Below the pieces are notes generated by a model. That model had not been told where the DNA came from, searched no databases, and worked only from the letters and a program-made list of their open reading frames with translations. Both the position numbers and the translations under genes were made by a program. A stretch of 36,180 nucleotides of DNA from Lyophyllum atratum (lineage: Eukaryota; Basidiomycota; Agaricomycetes; Agaricales; Lyophyllaceae), in assembly GCA_014905825.1 (NCBI GenBank), contig JACGCN010000119.1, positions 1-36,180 on the forward strand, given 5' to 3'. Within the stretch, counting starts at the first letter, position 1. Each line of letters begins with the position of its first letter. Shown here piece after piece: positions 19,499-29,258 of this stretch.

Positions 19499-20169
19499 GT
19501 GGGGTGGTGATGAGATGGTTTTGATCTTTGTACTATGTATATGAATGCTTGCGTTGGTCCGTGGTGTAGGTGAGGTGTAATGAAATGATATTTTGCATGC
19601 ATGGGCTTTCAAATTCTATTGAGGGATAAGATTTTTTGCTACGCCACGGTCTGGGCGTGTCGTGAACTTCTGATGATGGAGGAGGTGTTTATTATACTGA
19701 CACGGTCCCCAATTGGAACAGCCAGTTTACCCGTCGGCCGGCGGTTCAACTTTGTCCCTTTCATCTGCGATCTACTGGTGCGTTCCTTGGAATCATAGTG
19801 GTAGTAGATGGTACTCAGTGTGGGCTGTCACAGGAGGTTCATGCGCATAAGTCTGCATATTAAAAGTTGAACGCCCGATGGTGCAATATATCCTACACCA
19901 TAAGTATATTCTGGAGAGCTGCAGAGGGCTTTTAAGATGAAGTGATCGAGGACCACCCCCGAAATAAGCGTTTCTAAGGTACGCGCGCACGCGCCTCTTA
20001 CGCTCTCTTACGATTGGAAACAGGGTTCCGGAATCCGAGATCTGCAAGATCCTCTGATCGGAATCCACTGATCCTCAGGCTCCTCCTTGGACCTGAGTCA
20101 ACAAATTACAATGAGCAACCTTTTAGCCTACGCCCCCCACCCCCAAACCCTCCTCATCCAACGGCCACG
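19499..20169. other. Intergenic, no gene seen
   Basis: Lies between the stop of the MFS gene and the start of the regulator gene, both on plus. It should hold the MFS terminator (AT-rich text near 19575-19640) and the regulator promoter. No conserved reading frame seen. Confidence 0.4.
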
Positions 20170-23100
20170 ATGTCATCCAGCAAGCCCTCACCCACCACCT
20201 CCGCATCTCCCCCCACCTCCACCCTCGACCCCCCAAACCAAACCCGAACGAGAAACGCGTAGCGCTCGCCTGCCTACGCTGCCGCACCAAACGCGCTCGG
20301 TGCTCCGGCGATAAAACCGGTGTGCCGGGCGTGCGCGAAGGCACGGGGAGTGTGAGTGGCCCGTGGGACGGAGGAGGAAGAGGACGAGGAGGGAGATGGA
20401 GGAGGAGGAGAGGAGGGGAGCGGCTTGGGCAGATGCGCTATGCGGCTGGTGGGGATCAGATAGGGCCTGCACCTGCACCGGAGAAGGATATTCAGAGTCT
20501 TATGGCGTGGGTGAGATCTATGGCCCTGGGGTGTTTTGTGCGTTGAGGCTGATTTGGGTTTGACAGGGTCGCCCGGATACGTTGAGTGTGAGCCCGCATG
20601 CGGCGGAGGGGATGCAGTGGGACTTTCCAGCGTCGTCGGTGTCACCTCAGTTGACGTGGAGGTCGATGATGAACGCGTCGTCCGGTCAGGGTCTGATGCC
20701 CTCCTCGAGCATGCTCCCACAGTTCGCGCCAGCGGATGCGAGGGAGAAAGACGCAGCGCAGCTCGTACGCGCGTTTGGAGTCGCAGGTTGCGTTTATAGA
20801 TGGCGATCCGACGCGTAATGAGGACTTGGAGTTGTACTATTACCGATTCGTGAGTCGCCCGTGCCCTCTTTCCTTCTGGTATCGCTGAAGGATGATTCAG
20901 CAATCTGGATCCACCGCTTATCCAGTGAGTCTTTTCGGTTGGCGTCTGGATCTCGTACCCGCGAATTCATCATGTTCGTAGTCCAGGAGTCAATCGTATA
21001 TCACTCAAGCTTCAGCCACTGCCGGCGTCCAGCAGCCCCGTCTCGGGATTCAGTGCGCCATTACCCGTTTGTACTTCACCGTCGGGACCTACTGGCCAGT
21101 CGGAACTTGATGTATTCGATGATAACGGATTACCATACCCACATGTCTATATTCCCCTCCTCGATACCTTTTTCAGGACCATGAGCCGACATTTTCCGAG
21201 TATAAGTCGTAGACGGATGGAGGAACGCCTGGAAACTGGGACGATGTCTGCGTTCTTACTCAACTGTATGCGCAGTGTTTCTTATTTTGTTTATCAAACG
21301 TGTTCGAGCTGATATCCTTATTACGCATAGGTATCTGCGCACTCGGTGCCAGGTAGGACTACCGTCGGTCCAAAAGAGTTCTAGTGCTCATAAGTCGTGT
21401 GCAGATTCCACCCATCCGCTCAAGACGCTCCACTCAAAGTAGGTCCCACCCAAGTCCATATAGGCGAGCCTTCGATGAATTGACTATACGGCATCGCCAG
21501 GCATGTGCACCGTTTATAACCAAAGCTCAAGAGCTCATTATACCGTTACTGCATCTACCGACGACAGACGTCGTCACAGGGCTTCTTCTCTTAGCCTGGG
21601 CTAATTATGGACAAGTATGTTTTGAGGACGCCACTCAAGCCCCCACCTTCTGACTAATAACCAAACGCTTAGAATTCAGAAAGCGGACTATGGGTATGTC
21701 CGTGTTATGCGCGTTTTGGTCTGCTAAGGACTGAACGGTAGGCCATTATAGCAATATTCAGGGTGCGTACCCACCGCTAGTGTTGTTTTTGAGATTTCCC
21801 TGAAATGACGCGCAGAATGGCTATACGGATGGCTCTGGATATAGGCATGCATGAAGTAAGCTTTATTTCTCTACTCACGCCAACTATAATTCAATCCTTC
21901 GACAGAATTCTGAAATTTACGAAAACAGAGCACACCTCATACGCGTCCGCCATCTATTCTGGTGCTTATTCGTCACAGTCAGTTATACCCTTTCCACTAC
22001 CTCTTCAAAATCACCAAGGGATTCCTAGGACCGCATCCTCGCCTTCTCCACAGGCCGGCCGCCCACCATCTCCGAAGACATGATCGAAGTCCCTCTCCCC
22101 GTCGACGAGGACTTCGCCCCCGACCCCGCACGCTCCGATGCCGACGCCGCGCAGGAGCTCCCGCAGCCCACAGCGTTCGTGTACATGGTGCGCCTGATGG
22201 TCCTCTGCGGGCGCATCGCAAGCGTGCTGAACGGGCGCAGGGGCCGGCTGCGCACGCTGGTGACGGGTCCGAGTATGGCGAGCCCGGAGACGCTGAAGAG
22301 GTTGCAGACCGAGTTGGTGCAGTTTTATGCGGAGCTGCCGGATGCGATGAAGTGGAGTGTGGAGGCGTTTAAGCACCAGGAGGCAAGGGGGCATGGGGTA
22401 TGTTGCTGTTTTCACACTTGCATGGATTGGGAAATTGGGGATTGACGGTGGGGGGTGTAGGACTCGTTCTTGACACTTCATCTGTGGGCTAATGCGGTGC
22501 TGGCCATGGTGTTCCATCCGGAACTCATGTCGAAGCCGTCGGGGATAGAAACGCCGTTGTCGCAGAATATGGATCGCTCGATAAAGCTCTCACTTTCGAG
22601 CTCGCGTATCATCGCGGAATGTCTGGTCTTTGCAGATCTTTTGCTTCGCATTCTTACGTGCGCCATGTATTCTTTCTCATCTGCGTATATTAAAGCTAAT
22701 CCCTTTTCGCAGCTGGCAAGCCCGTTCGCGGTTCAGCCCATCTACGTCGCGAGGTAAAGACTACATTCATACATCCACTGAAATTACTGACCCCCGCGCT
22801 TTTTCCTAGCCTTGCCTTCATCCACGACATGAAAAACCTGCGGCAGGATTTAACCTCCAGGCCGACAAAAAGCCCCAGACATTCGACGACCTACTCAGCA
22901 CCCTTGCCGACAGAATCTGTCCGTGCTCACGAAGGCGATCCAGCGCATGGAGCACTACTGGGCCGGAATATCGTACGTCTCAAATATACTTGAGCAGCGC
23001 GCAGCCGGTATGTCCATCCACCGCAGTCGACTACTACGCATCTTCTGAGGCATGAATTGTAGGACTCGGGTTTCAACGCATCGATCCTTCGTTGACGGCA

Positions 23101-23552
23101 CGCAAGACCTTTATTTCGCTCCCGACAAGGGTCTCCTACGTCGGTTTACCAGTGCGTGGCCTACTTGTCCAAGGTAACAAACTTTGCTCACCTGGAGTTA
23201 CCCTAGACACGAACCTACCGCATAACACTGCGGCACCGACAGATTCTTCGTTGCGCGCATCCATGGTGCGGGAAGCAGGTGGACACAGTGCGTTTGGCTT
23301 GCATTTCCTCTCTTTACCAAGTCATCATTATCGACGTCGTCATGCGACGATAACCCTTCGCCGGGTGTGGAACCATGCTCTTTGGACGACCTGCTCAACT
23401 CGTATTCCATCGAAGGGCTGTTTGTTCAGCCTGCCGATCCGTTCGATCTAGAGGGACTACTTGCTTCTGGATATGATAATCCGAGCAACGCGGCCACTAG
23501 TATGGCGAACGATCCAAACGCGGAGAGCGATCGTGCGGGGGGCTTGATATAG
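20170..23552 (+). pseudogene. Zn2Cys6 transcription factor with fungal_trans domain, frame breaks
   Basis: ATG at 20170 (MSSSKPSPTTSASPP). The DNA-binding cluster reads ALACLRCRTKRARCSGDK, then VCRACAKARG, then ECEWPVGRRRKRTRREMEEE: the six cysteines of a GAL4-type zinc cluster plus a basic tail. It is spread over three frames, with shifts near 20235 (C6 run), 20315 and 20347. The middle-homology domain follows over several introns: RHRQACAPFITKAQELI, VVTGLLLLAWANYGQ, RMAIRMALDIGMHE, ISEDMIEVPLPVDEDF, VYMVRLMVLCGRIASVLNGR, LTLHLWANAVLAMVFHPEL and SPFAVQPIYVARLAFIHDMK, the usual order of fungal_trans proteins. The C-terminus ends at 23552 (DPFDLEGLLASGYDNPSNAA ... GGLI). About 800 residues expected. 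It probably regulates nearby genes, since such factors often sit in the clusters they control. As given, the zinc cluster cannot be translated intact. Confidence 0.72.
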
Positions 23553-24489
23553 CCTCCGATTGCGCATTGTCTTTTGGCTTTACGTGAAGTGCAGCCCAGA
23601 TAGCTGTCGCCGGAGAAAGGGAGATGCCGGGTTCACAGTAATACTTCGAGAGTCGGGCGGTGGGTTCTGCCTGTCGAGAGACGCAAAGGATCCTTGGGAC
23701 AGGGAGATGGTAACGTCAGGAAAAGACAGGGAAGAAAGGATGCTGGCCGTCGTCCAGTGCGTTTTCATGTCCAAGTTTTCCGTGAGACGGTGTATTTGGG
23801 TTGAGTCGGGATTCATCGGCCTGACGGCGATAGCGTTCCATTCATTAAACGATCCTGAGATAGCGTGGTGGCGAGCTATTTATGTTTGAGGACCTGGATC
23901 GGTCAGTTGTATTATTCTTCAAGATGCATGCACGGTGTCAAGAATGGTGATTCCTGGGTTCTGGAAGTTACGAGGGTCTGAAAGGTCAAGCGCTGCTCTG
24001 CTATGTCTAGCAAAAAAACTCTCCAGATTCCTTCCCTTTTCTTGCATTGTTTGCAGGTTCTCATGTTACGAGGCCTACGATGTACCAGCTGGTGGTGCGG
24101 CGGCATACGAGGGGCGTGACTTTCAGGTTTTAGCGGTGCGTTGCGGCGAAGAAAGCCCTAGGAAATATGCAGGGCAGCGAGAGGAGGGAAGTTGGTGCAA
24201 GTCCGACCCCAGCTGACGCGAGTCGAGACGATGGCATCAATGTTAACGCCTGTCGGATCATGCCGATGCTTCAAATAATTCCTTTGAGTTTCCACCATGC
24301 GTCTCTCCTTTCGCCGAACCACCGTTGACAACGCTGACACTTGGTTGACACTTCGAAGTTGACCTGAGATTCTACCTCAGTTAGGGAGGAATCATAAATA
24401 GCTACCAGCTTGGTAGCCATCATTTGTATGATCTATTCAAGGAAGACGGCGCGGCCAGCCCATGCCGCAGACAGAACATGTCTACTTCC
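23553..24489. other. No recognisable gene; upstream region of the secreted protein gene
   Basis: About 940 bp. The plus frame at 23560-23889 has no family features. The right part is probably promoter for the gene at 24552; it includes an inverted repeat GCTACC / GGTAGC at 24401-24417. Confidence 0.4.
24401..24417. promoter_or_regulatory. Short inverted repeat GCTACC-N5-GGTAGC
   Basis: The 6-base arms are perfect and separated by AGCTT. It lies about 90 bases upstream of a TATA box and 135 bases before the ATG of the secreted protein gene. A dimeric regulator site is possible; no factor is assigned. Confidence 0.35.
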
Positions 24490-24491
24490 CC

Positions 24492-24502
24492 GTATATAAA
24501 AA
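24492..24502 (+). promoter_or_regulatory. TATA box of the secreted protein gene
   Basis: GTATATAAAAA lies about 50-60 bases upstream of the ATG at 24552 and fits a strong fungal TATA box. Confidence 0.65.
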
Positions 24503-24510
24503 CGCGGCGG

Positions 24511-24526
24511 TAGAGATTAATCTCTA
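24511..24526. promoter_or_regulatory. Perfect 16-bp palindrome between TATA box and start codon
   Basis: TAGAGATTAATCTCTA equals its own reverse complement. It starts 9 bases after the TATA box, close to where transcription should begin. It could be an operator-like site or a hairpin in the 5' leader. Confidence 0.5.
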
Positions 24527-24551
24527 GTATCAGACTTGTCCCCCATCAACC

Positions 24552-26084
24552 ATGCTCTTCCCCCTCGCGCTCGGTGCGGCTACCGCCTCCCTCACTCTCG
24601 CCTTGACAGTGCCCTCAGTGGAGACCCTTGTGGTACGCGACATCGATCCCGGGCGCGACACTCGCAGTTGTCTATCCATCAGGTACGAAGACTTCAGAGA
24701 GCCGACTTAAGCGTTCCCTGAGCGATATATAATCTTAGGGATGTTTGCTCCCAGGCAAGTTCCGCCAATCCTTGGAGCCAACCCGGATGCCTAGCCCTTG
24801 CAGTCTGCGATACGCCGCACTTCTTCAATGGGGAATTCTCTTACAAGGTTCCCCGTCTCTCGCGCGAGGTATGTATCAAAACACTGCAATTTCATAACGT
24901 GCCGACCTGACCTTTTACATAGGCATTCAACGTTGCTTCCCATGGCTCCGAGACCCTTACCCAGCAGCAGTTCAGTGAGTGATGATAGCTGCCCTACACA
25001 AATATCTGATCATCATCCCAAAGTCGACTACTACTATGGCACCATCTCCTCCATCAATAGTACTGTCACCAACACGACCGCGCCCGGGTACCTTGTGCCC
25101 GAGTACCCTACCTCTGCAGATGCCGTCATTCGATGGTGGCAAGCAGCCGTCGCCTGGACCGGCAACTGCGCGAGTTCTTCCATCCTCTACAACAACCTTG
25201 CTGTATGTGTACTGTGCTGTCCTGCGGTAGAGGTGTTGATCCGTTTATGTTATCACTAGGACTGGATCCAATACGTGGAAACGCCAGGTGTTGTGGAGCG
25301 GTCCAGTCGTGTGATGCTGCTGTCAACGCTGCCACGCCGGCTTGTGTCCCGCAAAGGATCACCGACGTCAGTGACGCTTCTCTCCCTGTGATATCTGTAT
25401 CTGCCGTTCTGATGCAATTTTTGTAGAATGGCAGTTGCGCTGAGATGGTCGGACAATGTTCCATAGGAGCGGCCGCTGCCAAGTCGATTTTCACCGATAG
25501 ATACTGCGTGCTCTCAGCTCTCTGCTATAGCCAGTCGACCGTCGATGTCCTTATCAAGCATCTGGTCAAGGCAGACTACCTGTACACTGGCGCGCCTCTC
25601 CTATCTGCACAACAGCCTCGCTTGTCCACGGATGTAGGGCATTTCTTCCCTAGACGACTTTGAACCGTGACTGATGCATCGTTCACAGGTCTTCTATCTT
25701 CTCTCCAAAGATAAAAATTCGTGACCCAACAGGACATGATCGACGCCTACTATGCTGCTCTCACCAACACCGTGAGATCTTGCGGTGGACCTCCTGGCGC
25801 ACAAACACCTTGCCCTACCGGAACCTCGGGGCCTTACCCCACCGATGCCTCTTATGTCATTGATTTCTGGAACACCGTCTCTGCCTGGACCGGGTATGTC
25901 GTCACGGCGAACACATCGTGCCTCTTTACTCATATTCGCTTTCAGATCCTGCCTCACCCGCGAATCCCTTACCAGAACTTGGCGGACTACCTGCAATACT
26001 CGTAAGTATTTCATGTCATGGGATTAGTGTCTCTAGACTGATATGGTTCTTAGATCTACCGTCAAGGCACCCACCACATGCTAA
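24552..26084 (+). CDS. Predicted secreted protein with two related WTG domains, function unknown
   Basis: The first exons join cleanly: 24552-24682, 24739-24868, 24923-24974, 25024-25202 and 25260-25287. The start MLFPLALGAATASLTLALTV is a signal peptide. Next comes SIRDVCSQASSANPWSQPGC, then LALAVCDTPHFFNGEFSYKV and ASHGSETLTQQQF. A repeated module follows: first copy IDYYYGTISSINSTVTNTTA ... YPTSADAVIRWWQAAVAWTG with YNNLADWIQY, second copy QQDMIDAYYAALTNTVRSCG ... YPTDASYVIDFWNTVSAWTG with PYQNLADYLQY. Between them are cysteine-containing segments (CGAVQSCDAAVNAATPACVP, GSCAEMVGQCSIGAAAAKSI). It ends SSTVKAPTTC and stop at 26082-26084. I know this arrangement only as an uncharacterised basidiomycete family. 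Junctions near 25287-25427 and 25650-25720 do not resolve into one clean frame, so the middle is uncertain. Even numbers of cysteines suggest disulfides. Confidence 0.72.
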
Positions 26085-26691
26085 GGAACTCCGGGACATC
26101 ATATATTTTGGACATTGCGGACTCACGACCCCCACCCCCTCGCTCATTTATACCCACCCTCCTTTGCTGTTTTACTACTTGTCACACATATTAGTCTTCT
26201 CTTCAAAATTACTATAATGTACCGCCGAATAGGTCAGTTCGAAAGCCGCGCACGGGTAAGTATTTAGCACCATAGGCTGCATTAGGACCGCGATGCTCGT
26301 TCTTATCTACTCTTAGGAAGGACTAGTGGCACTTATCAAAGGCCACGGGAAGCTTGCTCAATCACCTCGCCAGACGACAACTCGAAGCATCTCCATCTAC
26401 AGGATGCTTGGCCATCAAGTGGTTATTTGTGGTATCTCTAATTATCTACGAAACAATTTCCGACTGTGGCGCCACAACCCAGAGTCTATATGGTAGACCT
26501 ACTAGTTCCACGACCCTCAGGAGCGAGCAGCGCAGTCGCCTCAGTAGCATACTCCTGACTTGTTCGGCGACGTATTTGCGGAGAGGCAGACACTTCATGG
26601 GCGCCATTCACATGATCAGCTCCGACCTCAACCTTGGGGCCTCAGCGCGGCCTGCGGTGAACCCTCCGACAACCCTTCTTCCAGAGCTCTG
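26085..26691. other. Intergenic, no gene seen
   Basis: Convergent gap between the secreted protein gene (plus) and DMT transporter copy A (minus). The long plus frame at 26354-26776 overlaps the 3' end of the transporter and has no recognisable features. Confidence 0.4.
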
Positions 26692-28517
26692 TCATGTTCG
26701 CTTTGCTGTTTCTGCATGTCCATCTTTTTGTTTTCCTTGTTTTTCGTTACCTATATTCACCAAGCATGAGGCATAGCGTGCAGGACCTGGTTTACAGGTG
26801 GTACATACCGCGACGTAGATGGCTGCTGTGATGATGATCAGAGCTCCGATTACGGACTCGAAGGGCGGCGTGGTGCCAAAGAAGATCCACTGGAAGATTG
26901 CGGCGAATACCACCTAGAGGAGTCAAAAGTCAGACAAAAAGGTGACGTGATTGATGCGCTGTAAATACCTGGGTGTAGATGGCGATTGGCCCTCTTCCTG
27001 CAGTCTCGCGCTGCAAGCCCATCGTCAGCAGACCCTGTCGATTCATATTTCAGATAGCCGTCTCCTCAATGTTGGTGGGTTTTTGTATGTACCTGAGCAA
27101 TGAAGCCAAATAAGCCGATCATAATGAGAAGGGTAAGCCATTCAGGCTCATTTGGTACGACTATGGGGGTCCTTCGTATGATCATTCTGCAGAGACTTGT
27201 CAGTACACATCCCTAGTCCTGTACGATTTTAACACACGCAATAGCAGCATAGATGGTACTCTGAAGGGAGTGAGAGGCCATTGCATGGAGTGGGTTTATC
27301 CGTCTCCCCATGGCTGCGATAGTAGTATCTAGAATCTGTCGTTACGTGCGGCGTCTAAAAGGCGCTGAAGGAGGACCTACATGCACCAGCTGATCCCAAA
27401 CGCCAATCAACGCTAGGCTACATTTTGATTTATGCACTGTCAATGACATGCACAGCAGACCAAAGGACAGACACATACCCAACTCCTATTAGCCTCTTCT
27501 CTTGCTTTCTACCTTCCAGAATGCCTATCAATAACCGTTGGGCAGGAATTGGATTGGCGAAACGAGGCCCTGGCGGAGTGTTTCCGAACAGGGACGCAGG
27601 TCGCGCTATAAGTATGACTCCCAAAAGACTGACGACTAGAATATCATGAATACCAAGACACTGGACGCCGAAGGCAAGAACACCTCTACTACTTACCGCT
27701 TGCTAGAGCTTGCCGTTTCGTGTACTTCTCCTTCAGAAAAATGGCCCCAAAGATACCAGTACAAAGTGGCGCCAGAAATGTCAATACAGTAGCTTCCGAA
27801 AGAGATAGATACTTCATGAAGCATATACGCCGATACTTCCAATGAACCTGATTGGACGCATTATCATTGACCCGCCTGACACGGCTTCCAGATGAAGGTA
27901 AACATACCCGAAAATCCCGCGTAATACAAGCAATAATCGAACACCTTTTGGACCCAACCACGGGTCAGGAACTTTAGCACAAATCCTAAGTTACAGAAAG
28001 TCAGCAAGTCAGCAAGTTCCAATTCGCTATGCTCGAGGCCGAAGGAGGGAGAGACCATACATGTATGTCATGGCACAGATATAAGTTATGGTCTACACGA
28101 AGTCTGATCAGCCCGATGACAGCCTGTAAGGTAAGGATACATACCATGCGGACGACTATCATCTGTAAGAAGCATGGGAGTCAAGTTCCATGAAATTCTT
28201 CGTTGTAAGTAGACACACCTCTAGCGTCGGTACAGGTGGGTCGATAGTGTTGAGCTTTTTCACAATGGCGTTCATCAAAGCTAGAAATGCCTGCGCTGCT
28301 GTCACAAGCAACAAGCCGACGTTGTTCTTTGCAATTCCTTTTACAGCCAATACTTCGCGTGCCACCTCCCCGTCTGCTGCACTTCACCGTCGCTGGGCAA
28401 CTCCAGGGGGGATGGCTCCCTGGATCGTGCTGGAGTACCTAGAGGAGACTCAACAACGTCCGGGGGAACGTCGGTACCATGAGACGGCAAGGGGCTGTAT
28501 ACGCTACTAGACGTCAT
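26692..28517 (-). pseudogene. EamA/DMT-family transporter, tandem copy A (frameshifted)
   Basis: Member of the drug/metabolite transporter superfamily (ten helices, two EamA halves; SLC35G-like). ATG at 28517, MTSSSVYSPLPSHGTDVPPD. The first helix region NNVGLLLVTAAQAFLALMNA, then KKLNTIDPPVPTLEV, is one frame away from the start because the TAT(T)TG stretch near 28350 lacks a T compared with copy C. Later exons: VPDPW-type text near 27970, YLSLSEATVLTFLAPLCTG, then IFGAIFLKEKYTKRQALASG, LLGVILIARPASLFGN, INPLHAMASHSLQSTIYAAI, TPIVVPNEPEWLTLLIMIGL, and VVFAAIFQWIFFGTTPPFES with VIGALIIITAAIYVAVC. The C-terminal GALEEGLL tail seen in the other copies is not recognisable. Transporters of this group carry small metabolites or nucleotide-sugar-like compounds; the substrate is unknown. 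Probably a pseudogene, or a functional gene with one base error. Confidence 0.7.
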
Positions 28518-29258
28518 GACGTCGTTGTTCCGAGGAGTCCTTACTTGCGGGTTAGATGTTTGCGCGCGGATCGACAGGAATGGCGACGTTTGAAGGGCGC
28601 AACTGTGACTCAGGAAAAGGATCCAGGGCAAAATTCCATGCTGGCGGCGAAGACTCCGAAGTTTGGAGTGAGAGGTACGAAGGAAGAGTTGAGACTCGAT
28701 CGGCCTGGCCCGGATACCCAAAATTACGCTTACTGTATCGAGTAATGGATGTTTCAGATCTGATCGTGGCGCCCCCCTTCCTTTTGTGTCGGAATCATGA
28801 CCATGTGCTCCGTAACGCAGAGCGTGAGTACGCCTGATATAACTTTGAACAGAACATCATACGCACAGAATTGATCTGGTATCCTTCCCCCCCCGCCGCA
28901 GAAAGAAATCGCTCCCACTGATCAGATGATAGCCCGAGTATGTACAGTTACCCATGTCACCCATCTCCACCATGGAAAAATCAATCATGTCGAGAGCGCG
29001 TGCAAAGGCATCAGGACGTGTAATCTGTCCACGAGATGGTGTTAACATGAGTGCAAAGGAAAACGTCTCGTAGGACACATGTTACACCGCGTAAAACCAG
29101 AACGCATAACGGTATTAACACATTGTCCAAGTCAGTAAATGCTCGGTGTCCTCACCGATATCCTTCTATACAATATCTGGCTAGATGTCTGAGATCCTCA
29201 CTTCTACGAATCACTCCTGGAAGGACCGTGGCGCAACAGCGGAGAGCGTCACCAGCAT
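28518..29258. other. Spacer between DMT copies A and B
   Basis: About 740 bp upstream of copy A and downstream of copy B. Small frames on both strands (for example 28857-29078 minus) show no family features. Presumably it holds the promoter of copy A and the terminator of copy B. Confidence 0.4.

Noticed and set aside
20170..23552. Assigning the regulator to a named factor such as a xylanase activator
   Set aside because: Only the general Zn2Cys6 plus fungal_trans layout is visible; nothing in the sequence singles out a known regulator.
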